This document shows positions 44,652 through 58,000 of a stretch of 64,000 nt of DNA, piece by piece. The position numbers and the translations under genes were made by a program. The first letter of the stretch is position 1, and every line of letters begins with the position of its first letter. Origin of the DNA: Pempheris klunzingeri (lineage: Eukaryota; Chordata; Actinopteri; Acropomatiformes; Pempheridae); assembly GCF_042242105.1 (NCBI RefSeq), contig NC_092034.1:4583144-4647143 (forward strand), given 5' to 3'. Under the pieces are notes generated by a model. The model saw nothing but the letters and a program-made list of their open reading frames with translations, ran no database searches and was not told where the DNA came from.

Positions 44652-47600
44652 ATGCCAGACGAGTCACAGGGTTTACAGGGAAAGGGGAGGCCTGGAGACG
44701 AAGCATCACAGGTGTCTTTAGTGCCAGACTTTAAGGTCGTCTCCAATGATGATGGGGAGGGCAAAATCACTGGAGGTAATATCGTGGAGCTCGACGACTT
44801 CAATCAAACGACGGGCGGTGAAAAACAACCTGGACAAAGCAGTGACACTAACATTTCGCCATCAGGGCTCAGTGAATCCCAAGTTTCTGTAGAGGTGGGT
44901 GTGGCGAAAACAGCGCAAGCTCCTGAACCTTTCAAGGCCAATTCGTTGTTGAGGGGAACAGGTGTGACCCTGCAGGCTACGGGTCACGATGCCCCGATCA
45001 ACGCTTCCTCTGATAGGCCACAAACTGACAACAGTACCTCATTGCAAACCAACGGCTGCAGCGACTCTGACTACAGCAGCACAAAATCCAGCCCTGGTTA
45101 CGCTTGCACTAGTTTCAGCACTGACCTCTGTGATGAGGAGTTACGTGAGCTCGATGGAAGCTCCTTTGAAAAGATGAACACTATCTCTCCAGTCAATTTG
45201 TCTGGACCCAGTTTAGATGCTTCTTCCAACAAAAACACCAAAAATAGTCCTGATGATGATCGAGGAGATTCCAAAACAGACTTGAGTGTTAAACCAAAAG
45301 TTGAAAACTCACTCAGTAGCACTTCGCCCACATTCCCTGATGCTTCATCAGTCAACCAAACAAGGGACAGCTTTGATGTCCGGTCATTTGAGGAGGACAG
45401 AGACGAGGACAGGCGGAGCACGACGTCCAGGCGGTCTGTGAAAGACGGGATGTGTTGCTGCTATCAGGCGTTCCACAGGGCTTTTCTGCAATGTGTGGAG
45501 GAGACCCCGGCCATGCTGTCTGGACTGGTGCTGTCTCTGGCCTTCTGTGTGGCCATCATTGTCCTCATTCCCACCACAGGAAGGGTGAGGCATAGAGAGA
45601 GTGTGTGTGTTTGTGTGTGTGTGAGAGAGTGAGGGTATGTTATGTACTGTATGTACCTACTTTATTGATGAATTGTTTCGGTAGTCAAAAATAGTGAAAA
45701 TTGGCCATCACAATGTCCCAAAGCCCAAGGTAACCTCTTGAAATGTCTTGTTTTGTCTGATCAAATGGTCAAAACCAAAAGGTATTCAGTTTACTGTGAT
45801 ATATGATGAAGAAAAGCAAGTCCTCACACTGGAGATTTTTTTTTTTTATATTTTAGCTTAAAAAATGACTGAAAAGATGAGTGCATTAGTTGCTCCCCTA
45901 TGTATGTAAGGAAAACTAATCCCAGAATTGATATGGAATGAGGAAGGCACAGTAGTGATGATGTTTTGACAGATAAGGAAGAAATAAGAGGACATTAAAG
46001 ATGGCCAACACTATCACTTTGCTGAAAAGGGTTTTACAACCAACTTCATCGGGATCCTAAGAAATACAGCATTAAACGTGCTGACGTTCTTGTGCTTCAG
46101 TCGGTCCACAAGACTTCTCATTCCCACAAAACACTAGCACACATTACAGGTCGTCTGTATCAATGTGCAGTCAAAAAGACAGTCGAAACACAACAAGTTA
46201 CTGTTTAATGTCTCCCCTGTTTTTGAACTTACAATAATGCTTAGGTATTACAGTAAACTAAGTTGTCAGTGGGCCTCATTGATCTATGGACACTTTTTCT
46301 TGTGGAGCTCTTCTGTTCCACATTATCTGCAAAAACTCTAAAGCGCTGTGTGCTTTTTTTTCCTTAGGTAACTCGAAGAGGATGTGAAAAAGCTTTTAGC
46401 TGAACTTGAGACTATTGAGATCTGTGGTGTTACGACTATTATACGGGGAAAAATGAAGCGAAATTGTATTTTTTAACAGGAACTGGTGCTTTTTTCTTCA
46501 TGATGAACAGAAATGATAGAAGCACGGGGATTATGGTCCATCATATTAAATATCTGTTATGTTTTAAATGTATGTAATGACTCAGCTGTTTCTTCCACAA
46601 TTTATGAATGAATTTGTAAATAGGCTGGTGTCCATTAACAAATGAAAAAGCATGTTAGCAGCAATAACTGTTTATTCCCTGAAAAAAGAGCAAAGTATCA
46701 CACATCATGTTACCTTGCGAAGATGAAAATACCTTTACTTCACATGGCCGGAGTAGATTAAAAGCATTGCTAGCTGTTTAACGCTGTTTAAAGCTCTGAT
46801 GAATAAAGGCATTCTGATTTTAGTCCGTAGTATAAAGCAGACTGGTGCTTTTTGTATATAGTAAACAGCTGAGTCAAAATAGGTCAATGCTAAGTAGGTC
46901 TTTGCAAATGCATATTGATATGAAGTGCTCCCATTCCTCTGTTTGTGTCTGTTAATGAAACTACACAGCATCTATCTACCTTTGAGGATATAATTGCCCT
47001 TTTGCAGGTTTAACTTTAAGACACTTGAGACTCATTTGCTGTTTTCACTCGTCTCTTCACAGAACAGCGATGACCATGAAGGTGCTCTGTCGGTGGTGTG
47101 TGTGGTTCTCTGTCTGAGTGCCATCCTGCTCGTCTGCCTGCCCTGGCTGGCCACAGTGAGGCGCTGTGGAGGAGCGCTTGCCCTCTTCGTCTGGGGGACG
47201 CTATACATCACTGCCATAGTTTTCATCTTCACGGAAGAACTTATCTCTACATGGGAACAGGTTAGAGGGCACAAAAAGAGAAAATTGATGAGTGCTGTTC
47301 TTAAACTTTTATTGACCTCAATCTTTTTTTTTCACATTTCTGCTTCCTCTCCTCCGCTCTTCTCAGGTAGCGTTCTTCCTCTTCCTCTCTCTGAGTGTGT
47401 ACACAGTGCTGCCTCTCTCTATGGCCTGGGCCCTAATGGTTGGGATATGGACCAGTGTTTCGCACATAATCATCATCAGTGTCTACGTCCCTGTCACAAG
47501 GCCAGAGACACCAGACCTGGCTGTGCAGGTAAAGACTTGTTGTGTTCGCATACATTTAACTAAGTAGTTTGACATTTTGTGAAATTTTCTCATTCAATTT

Positions 47601-50600
47601 CTTTCAGAGAATTAGACGAAACAATGTCAGTGAGATAGATTAAGCTAGAGCAATGAGTGGGGTTGCTTTGCTTGGCAGGAATACTGGAAAACAGCTCAAA
47701 GTTACAAAGAAATCCTCCTATCTACCTTCTGAAGCTCGCTAATGATTAACATAATGTTTTAGATACTGAAGGTTTCCCATTTTATTTTCAGTATTAACTT
47801 CTTGCTGCTTATCAAACAGTATCTCTCCCATAATGTGTCCATGCGAGTGCATATTAAAGTATTGTTGGAGAAATGATTTGCTTCAGATGTAAATATATAC
47901 AAAAATGTGCTAATGACGTTCACTTCCAAATAGATGTGACCAAATTCAAATATTGTGTTAGGCTTGTGCCTACACAGTATCGTTTACAAGCAGGTTTAAC
48001 AGTTAACTAGAAAAAATGCAAATGATCTGCATCACTCCTAAACCAGTTTGAGGTCTTCAGTTAGTAATAAAATGCATTAAAATTCACAGTAATCATGTCC
48101 AGATTTATAAATATCAGCTTTTTCTGTCGCTGACAATACAATAGTGGCTCTTCTACTTTGCTCTTTTTGTACTGGCAATACAATAATCTCATTTTCTCCC
48201 CTCTTCGACTTTGACTTCCTTGACTCAGCTGGTGGCGAACGCAGTGCTGTTTGTGTGTGTGAACTGCATCGGGATTTTCCACTTGTGGATGACCGAGCAT
48301 GATCTCAGGATATCCAATCAGAAGAGAGAAGAGTTCAGCGCCATACGCTCCCAGAAGGAAATATGGAAATATCAGCAGGTTAAAACAGTGCCTTCAACTC
48401 ATTCAACAGTACAGCTGTATTTCAAATTCAAAATAGCCTCTTTGCATGAATTTATTTTCATATAATTTCTTCATTGACTCTGCTTGTCTTCATTTATTGT
48501 CGTCCAAATCCCATCTCCCATTAAAAAAAACCATCCTGAATCAGCTCAGCCTTTACTGACTTCACCTATAGTGATTCAGTTGTGATTAGTTTCATTGACT
48601 AATTCATGTATTAAATCAAGTGAATATTGATACTCCAGTTGCTACAATTACTTGCAGAAACACAATTGACAAACAATTTAAATTCTCATGTATTTTCTAG
48701 GTCTCTTCTGTGCAGCTTTGTTTTAAATACTCTGAATTTAAAATCGTTACGTGTAATAGCTCTCATTAAAGGGCTCTTTACCTGGACAGCCTGGCTTTTG
48801 GTTACTGTATGCTCTTCTGGCTGTTAGGTCAATACATTAATCATTCACTTGTCTGAAGCCCAGCAGAAATAGAATAGGCAAACCTAAATGGAGACCATTC
48901 ACAGCAGGTAAACAAATAGATGAAACATGATCCACTAAGTAAACAGGCATTGCTTCAAAGAGGCTATGATGGTCGCCTATTTCTTTTACAGCTTTTGTGA
49001 ACACATTGTCAACCTCTGTAAGACAGAAATCCAATGACCCAGTGTAAAAGGTTTCAAAACTCATCACCCACCTTCCCCACACCAATATTTACCCCCGCCT
49101 CATCCAATCTCTCTGTCCTTTGCAACAGGAGCAGCTTCTCCTGTCGGTGTTGCCACGATACATTGCCATGGAGCTGAAAACTGAGGTGATAAAGAGGCTT
49201 TTCAAACCCAAGGGCGATAAGAAGAATGAACCCAACTTCCACAACTTTCATAGCCTCTATATACGGCAGCACAAAGACGTCAGGTGATGATCATACCGTT
49301 ACTTTGTTAAGGAATATGTGAGCTTTTCAGAATATTACAGACCGATTTGCTCTCGCGGTGCACATGGTTGCTTTTATGGAATAACTTGTATTCAACTCTC
49401 GCGGTGGTAGTAGGCTAAGCAAGATATTTCAGACGTCCTCTCCAGCAATGCTTTCCAGCTCCTCCAGGCAAATCCTGAGGTGTAAAAGGACGGATGTGGT
49501 ATATAATCTCTCCAACATGTTCTGGGTTAGAACATGCCCAAATGCCCAAACCACCTCAATTGGCTCCCTGGTATCGGCGATCTCGTTCTTTCAGGCACTA
49601 CTCAATGCTCATGATCATAGATCGACAGGAAAATCGACTCTGACTCAGCTCCCTCTTCACCACAGCGGTACAGTACAGCACCCACATTACTGCTGACGTC
49701 AGTCCATTTGTCCATTTTACTCGTACTTGTGAACAAGACCCAGAGATACTTGAACTCCTTCACTTTGGGTAGCAGCTCACTGGAAGAAATTCATCGCTTT
49801 CTGGCAAAGAACCATGGCCTCATACTTGGAGGTGCTGACTTTAATCCTGACCACTGCTGGAGGTCACAGTGTGAAGTCAACAGAACTACATCATCTGCAA
49901 AAAGCAGAGATGCAATTCCCCAAATGGACTCACACTGGAGGAGTCCTACACCCACTGAGAATGCATTTGACTTGCTGAGAATACAGACACAGCTCTCACT
50001 TTGGTTATACAGGGACAGGATGGCACGTAGCAGGGGCCCCAGTTCCTCATACCCCCTAAATACCCCCACAGGATTCCCTGACAATCATGTTAACAAGCCT
50101 TCTCCAAATTCACAAAGCACATGTAGAGTGGATGGGCAAACTCCCATAATACCCAGCAACCCTGTCGGGGTAAAGAGGTTGTTCACTGTTCCACAGCCAG
50201 AATGCAACCCACATTTCTGCTCCTGAATCTGAGGTTCAACAATCAATTGGAGCCCCATTTACCAACCTCCTTTCAAAGACCGCATGTGAATCTCCACCAA
50301 ATGAGCTGCAGCATCTCGCCCCAAAGAGGGAAACTGGGGCCCCCCTCTGGGTCCAGACCTTGGAGGGGAGCTTTTGTTAAATCTGTATTTGTTTACATTT
50401 TGGAAAATTGGCTCAAAAGTAAGCTGAATAAGCAACTGTTGGCAGTGTACCCATGGATGTGCAGACAACTATGATTCTCAGACTAATTCTGTAATTATAA
50501 GAGGTTTATGGACATTTATCATATCCATCGGAGATGATGATATCCTCTTTGTATTGTGTGTGTTCAGAATTGAGAGTTATCACCTCTTATCATCATATAG

Positions 50601-53600
50601 AGAAACTATGTGTCTGATATTTTATGTCTGTCTCTGGGTTTGTGTAGCATCCTGTATGCAGACATTGTGGGCTTCACAAAGCTGGCCAGTTCCTGCTCAC
50701 CAGAAGAGCTGGTCGCTGTGCTCAACAAGCTCTTTGGCAGATTTGATGACATCGCCAAGGTGAAACTAGCAGCACACCCAGCTCAAAATAAAACTTCTTA
50801 TTTCTTCACAAAGAGCAGTTTTGTGTTATGAACCATTTAATTCTGTGTCTGACTGTCTGTCTCCGTTTCTTTCTGTCCGTAGAAGAATGGGTGTCTTCGC
50901 ATTAAGATATTGGGTGACTGCTACTACTGTGTATCTGGTCTACCTGACCCCATTCCCACCCACGCCAGGAACTGTGTTCAGATGGGGCTGGACATGTGCT
51001 CTGCCATTAGGTCGAGTTAACAAACGTTTTTTGTCCCACAGCACTATTTAATGTGTTTTTCCAGACACAGGAATAAAAGTTATTCAGTGCTCTTAATTTG
51101 CATTTGATGTAATCTGTGCTCAATGCAGCTTCCTCATCGTTCTCATGACATGGTTATTTCAATACTTTCCTCTACAAGTAAAACCACTTTTTATATTATA
51201 GCTCAAAGCACATTGTGACAGAGTGTGGAAGCACCATACACTTTCAGGCAAAATACGAGGAGATGAAAGAGAAACATATTTCATACATAAATCCTTAATC
51301 CCTATGTCTTTGTCACACAAAGATCTGCACTATATTTCTTGCCATCTTTTTTTTTTGTCTTTTTAGTACTATGCATACAACCCAGAAAAAAAATATTGAA
51401 TAAAAATTCATTTCAAACGGCTTGACACCACAATTTGTGCCAGAAGTTAGCAGGACTGAATGTTTTTGCTCTGTTAATCTGATTTTACTGATGCTTTTAT
51501 CTCCATGTAGTAATCTGCGAGAAGCGACAGGGGTTGAGATCAGCATGCGTGTTGGTGTTCACACTGGCAACGTGCTCTGTGGTGTGATCGGCTTGCAGAA
51601 GTGGCAATACGACGTGTGGTCACATGACGTTACGTTAGCCAACCACATGGAGTCTGGAGGTCTTCCTGGGTGAGGAAATCTTAAAATCTGCTCAGAGACA
51701 ATAAAATTCTGAGTAGGTGTAGATGATAAACGAGCCAGTCTCGAAGCACAGACTCCAGTCTGTATCTGTATCCAAGAACTGTCTCTGTAAATTGTACTTT
51801 TCATGTGTATTATTTGTATTTTGTAAAAGATATCAGCGCTACACAATCATCCACTTTCTCCACTACAAGCAGCAATGTTTTCTTTTGTTGTCGTTTTTTT
51901 TTTTCAAACTTTAATTACACAAGCAAAGAGAATATGGACCAGTAAAGTCAGTTGTTTGTGAGCGGTAAGCTAGTGGTTAATATTCTGTGGCCAATCAAAG
52001 AAGGGTTGACAGTGGGGAAAAAAGAAAGTAGAACATAATAGTTAAAAGCTTGACTAAGCTTAACAAATAGACCTTTGTTCTATTGGACATTTTCTGTGGG
52101 GACCTTTGAAAGTTCTACTGGAGTATATCTGTGACAGGATACATTTGAGGTTTGTTGCCTCCCTATATTGTTTTATATAATAATTTTCTTATTTATTATT
52201 GTTAATAGGCGAGTCCACATTACAGAGGAGACACTGCAGCACTTGAATGGAGCGTATCAAGTGGAGGAGGGGAACGGGGGCAGTCGGGATCCTCTTCTTA
52301 CTGGAAGAAAAACTTACCTGGTGATTGACCCCCACAAATCGGACAGCATTTCCAGGAAACCTAAATTAGTAGGTCTAACTTTTGTCTAACTTTTTTGTGT
52401 ATCATCACTCCTCATAGTAGTTTAAGAGCAAAGACGGTCTTTGTTTTATCTCTGAAAACAAGTAGACTGCAGATTATCGTTCTCTGTATTAAATGGGCTT
52501 TTCTATGGTGCTCGCAAACCTTGCAGACGTGCTCATGATTGAGGCCCTGACCTCTAAACTGCTTTGATCTAATTTCAGGGAGTGATATACAAACAAGAAA
52601 ATTACAGTTCAAGAGGGGTAAAAACATCAAGTAAAATAAAGTATCCTCGTCCTTAATTTCAGGCAAACACTCTTGTATTAGGAGAGACCAGGCAGCGGGC
52701 GTCGGTCCGGATGTCTCAGTACCTGCAGTCCTGGCGGACTATCCACCCCTTCGCAGACCTAAGCAACCCTGATAACGCGCCCTCCAAGAAGCCAGTCATC
52801 CCCTCCAGTGCTGTGACGAACCAGTCACAGCTGTCTGCGGTATGTATTTGTGCTGCTCCCCTCCTTGTGACTGAGTTTCTCTCCCATATTGGGGGACGCA
52901 CAGTAGACACACACATGTATACAGAAATCACATAAATCATGTTGTTTTCTACTTGCAATCACACATAGCTTTTCCAGAAACACTTGATCTTAGTAGGCAC
53001 CTCTGAGTCTTTGTCTTTTTCTCAGTGTTTGATCATAACATTTGTATTGTGTACTTGAGTAAAGTGACATTAGGTATGATACGTGTGTGTTTGCTTCAGG
53101 AAAGACCACCTTGCCAGAACAACCCCAACTGGTAAGTTCTCAGATGTACAAAAACAGAAATAAGCTAAATTAACTTAAGTAGAATAGGAATAAAGGATGC
53201 AGCTCTTTGTGTTGAAGCACTAATGAAGTCATTCAAGGTGAATGTGAGTGTTTTTGTAAATTAGATTCTTTGTAAATGTAGGTTCTGGAGGATTGTCTTG
53301 CTCTCTACTATCCCACTATTTGAATCAAGAATACAGTAAAGTATTTTAATAGTTAAAACTGTTGCTAATGTGATATCTGTTTTTTCTCAGTTTGGTTGTG
53401 GATAATGGTGTTAGGGGATCACTGGACACGCTGGACACTGCAAGGTAAGTTTTCAATGCCATAAGAAGTTAACACAGAAGTTATGAAAATTAGGCCTTAT
53501 TGATCTTTGTAAAAACAGATCATTGTATTGATTTCTTCCTTATTATGTACTTTTGTGATACATTCTCCAGTCTGTACTCCTTATTTTGGGGTCGAACCTG

Positions 53601-54969
53601 CCAGTTTCTTGTCCATCCCTCATTTGATTCTTATTCTAATTTGTCACGAAGGTGGAGATTAAAGAAGCTCAACTGTTTGACCCTGCTGTTCAATGACCTG
53701 AGCCTGGAGAGACAGGTAACTGTCCCTGTAATGTCATGCACCATACATACCAATTTGGTGTTATGCTTAGTGTGATCTCATCACAAGATAGATATCAGTC
53801 AAATAGAGTAGAAATAAGAGACTGTGTTTGGTTCCAGTTTCGCCTGTCGGAGGTAAAGGGTTTACACCAGTCAATGACCTGCATAGCTTTGATCTTCGTT
53901 ACCCTTTTCACTGTCCAGATGCTTGTCTCTAAGAAGTGAGTAGCACTCACACATGCAACCACATTTAATAACATCCCCTCTCACTAATTATTTTGTTATT
54001 TCAAGCTTGTCCAGTCACATACAGTCATATCTACTCCGTCTTGAATGAGGGACAAACAGTGACAACTATTTGTTTCCACCCTCTCCCAGTAACTTTGAGA
54101 TGGCAGTGTCCTACGGTGCGACCTTCCCTGTGTTGGTGCTGCTTCTGTCCATCGCTTTCACTGGATACTTGGAGGTAAATGAACACTTGTGGTGTGTTTG
54201 TAACAACAGAGTATGAATATTGTATTGGTAAGAGGAAGAAATTCAACAAGTCACCAATAAGTAATTGCTTTGTGACACTAAATGAGCATGCAGTGACCCT
54301 CTGTGTTAAATGTTTGGATGTATGTTTGTTTTCAGAAGTGGCGTTCCAAGATGCCTTTAAGCGTTCAGTGGATATCGGGGCTGTCCCGTGGCGTCTCCAC
54401 CAGGGCGGTGTTGCGACTGTTTGTGGTCACTCTCTGTGTGCTCATCACCCTACTTATGGCCATCCTCAACTTTGTGAGTCCCTCATCTGCCTCCCTTTGC
54501 TTTTTGTCTAGTATTTCCTTTCATCCATACATGAATTTGTTGTCCTCCTGTTTTTGTCTTTAGTTCTTTCTCCCAGGAAACAACTGCACATCCATTGCCA
54601 ACAGGACAGAGCTTGAGGGTCTCAAACTCTACACTATGCCTGTAAATACCCACAAATGTCACCATGATATTTATCCATGTTCCATCTTAACTACATGTCT
54701 TAATGGGAATCTAACAGTGATGCTCTCTTATGTTATGTTGTGTTTTTTCTGTTTTTCTGAACTTTACTGATAAATCAGGCCTACACCTGATTCTTAATGA
54801 GCTTTAGATGGCACAGCACGTCTTAAAAACTACACATTGTCATCTTTTGCTAATATAACAGCAGACCTTGCCAACAAATGCATAAAGTTATCACATTATT
54901 ATGAAGCCTGTCACCTTTTCTACACATTTTACTTGTTCAGTTATGTTTTAAAAGCCCAGGACGCACAAA

Positions 54970-55014
<45 letters not shown>

Positions 55015-58000
55015 CCCTTATAGATTCTTAATTTGTCATACAAAAAAGCATGGTGTGTCCACATATTTTTTTGAATGTCTATAGAAGAATACCTCAGCTT
55101 TTCCGCAGCCATGCAACTTTGGAATATCACACATAACTTGTCATGACCCATATTCTTTCTACTCCCGCTGGTCTCTTCCTTCAAACATCCAGTACTACCT
55201 GTACTGCTGCTTGCTGGCCATGCTGGGAGTGATCGTGTTCGTCAAAACGTGCTTGTCTGTAAAGGCGCTGCTGCTCACCCTGGCTGTGGTGGTTTACCTG
55301 GCCCTCTTCCTCCATGTTTACGCCAAAAGATCCTACTGCCTCATCGAGCTGCTTTACAACGGCACTAAGTGAGTGACACTGTAAATGCACTTACAAGAGG
55401 CAGAGGCAGCAGAGAAGCTCCGCTTTTTGGTGATGTTAATTTTATTCTATTTTCTTTTGGTGTTGAAATAATAAATTTTTTTTTTTTTTTTTTTGACATG
55501 GCTCAACATGGTTCCAGATCGTCAAAACTGAGGACTAAATACCTTTGAGTTCTTTAGTTTTGCAACTTTTATTTTTATCACTTTTATCTAAAAGTTGATC
55601 ACAGTCAATCAGTGAGAAGGAAAATTATTTTACAGATTAATCACCGAATCACATGAAAATAGTTGATAATTGCATCCCCACAGGTTCTATCTATCTAGAG
55701 AAAAGCTTGATTAGATTAGTTAAAACATTCACTAACAGCACTGAAACCTAGAATGAGTAGGATTTTCTTAAAAACAATCTATAGACCCAAATACAAAAAT
55801 AATCCCTGTCAGTGAGCACTCATGACCCACTAGAGTTGTGAAGCTGTGTATATTGTCTTATTGGTGGTAGCCCCCAGCCAGCAGCAACCAGGTGCCAGTT
55901 TGTGTGCACACATGCATGAGGAAGCTATGAAAATGATGGATTCAGGGCTGAAAAAAAAAAAAAAATGCAAATACAGTGAGGTGAAATACCAAGAGGCCAA
56001 TTTTGCATGATGCGTTTACACACCACAACCAACAAATATTATTTCTTCTACCTTTAACGTGTAATCTGAGCTCCTCTGTCCTCTGTTTTGGTCGTCAGGA
56101 TGGTTTCATTGAGCTAACCCGTACCACACAGAAAACGATCCGCAAAACGAGTCAGAGCTTTTGGTCTGAGATGCTGAGATCCTGTATACAGAACCTTTTA
56201 AAAGAAAAAATAATGAATTAAGAAAAGCCAATTGTTATTTCAGTAAGACTTAACAGCTTTAAGTACCATTGCTCAGTTGTTTGAAGCATGTTTTAAGACT
56301 TTAACCACTTGGTCATTCTGCTACAGTCAGTCATCAGTCAGTTCAGTCTCTCTCACAGACCTTCTTTAATCCTGCTAAAGCTCACTTTCCATTCGTCCAC
56401 ATTCATTCACCGCTATCTGTAGTCATCATACTGTCTGTGTTGCTCAGCCAAGGTGTTAAGTTTCCTGCCTTTTGTCAGCCACAGTCACAGATTGTGACTC
56501 GTTGTCTGGAGTTTCACATCAGCATCAATTATTGAAGAGCTTTCTACAGCAAGAGGCCTGTCTGAGGGAACAGACCCCATTGACTGTGAGATAGAAGACA
56601 CTGTTGTGTGGGGAGGGAAAAAGAGTGACTGTAGTTTTAGTGATCCAGATTATTATAGTATGGTTCTAATTTGTTTTTGTTTTTTTCAAACAGGCCGGGA
56701 GTGCTGAAGGACCCTCAAATCATGTCTGGTGTTTGGCTGGTCATCTTTTACATCGTATCCCTGATACTGGCCAGACAGGTATGTGTGTGTGTTTACAGAT
56801 GTTTATACAGTTTGTCTTTTCTGTCATTTAAAGTAGTGTGTGTGTGTGTGTGTGTGTGTGTGTCTGTATTGTCTAAATCTAACATCCAGATTAGTTCCTA
56901 CATATTTACACTCCTCCTTTCTTTCTCAGGATGAGCTGAGCTGCCGCGTAGACTTCCTGTTGGAGCGCTGTTTCCAGGCGGAGAGAGAGGAGATGGAGAC
57001 CATGGAGAACGTCAACAAGCTCCTCCTTCAGAACGTCCTGCCACTCCATGTCACCCGTTTCTTCATGGGCAAAACTGTTCGCAACCAGGTAAATAAAACA
57101 CAGCAGAGACGTACAGTAGATTTTCAATTACCTATTCACATCCTGTTTTGTTCTATCAAATCAATTCAATTCAATATCAAACAGATATTAGCTGCTAGTC
57201 TACTTGAAAAAGCAGGCTGAATTAGTTTAAATGATGAGACTTGTCTTAAAAAAAAACCCCGACATTTTCAGAACATAGATTAACACCAAAATATTGATTT
57301 TGTGGCTTTTTGGTTCCTGTATACATGAGAATATGTTCTAATACTATCACAATCATTAAAGGGATAGTTCAAATTATTTGAAGTGGGGTTGCATGAGGTA
57401 CTTATCCGTAGTCGGTGCATCACTTACAGTAGATTGCGGTCAGCACAACCCCAGTTTTGAGAATCAGGCAGGAGTCCTGACACAGACGCGAAGCAATGTA
57501 CTCCTGTGGATGGGGGCAGCAGAAAAACACCTACAAAAAAAAGGCTCACCTAAGAAAAAGAATCAACATCAGCCTAGGTGTATGCTTTATTTAGAATACT
57601 TTCACCACTTTACATTCCCATCAGAGAGCCCTTTCAGCAAGGAACTGAAGTCGCTTCAAAGCCACCAGACTCCATTCACAAAAACCTCAAGGTCATTTGA
57701 CCTTTCTGAAAATGGGAATTACTAGTGTACTGCTGCTTTGATCAGTTAGTTTGCTTGTGTCATTGTGTGACTTTTGTGTGAACTAACATTGTGGTTTATT
57801 GATGGAGGCCACAGCAGCACAGCAAACTTCCATGTTCTGCAAGGTAAAATTACTTTTTTTTTCAATGGAGTCCTGTGGCTCTGAAGCAATTAAAGAGAAA
57901 GAGAGGCTTCAGTTCCTTCTCAAACGAGCTGTCTGACAGTGATGTAAAGCGGTGAAAGTATTCTAAATATAGTGTGCAGTTAAACTAGTGTTGATTCATT

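Noticed and set aside
49690-49702. CRE-like TGACGTCA in an adcy4 intron
   Set aside because: It lies inside the LINE remnant, so it is more likely part of the repeat than a regulatory site.
56096-56221. Acceptor-like CAG followed by an open frame ([12 protein letters not shown])
   Set aside because: Including it would not match the adenylyl cyclase family; the exons at 55193-55368 and 56694-56778 join directly in frame.
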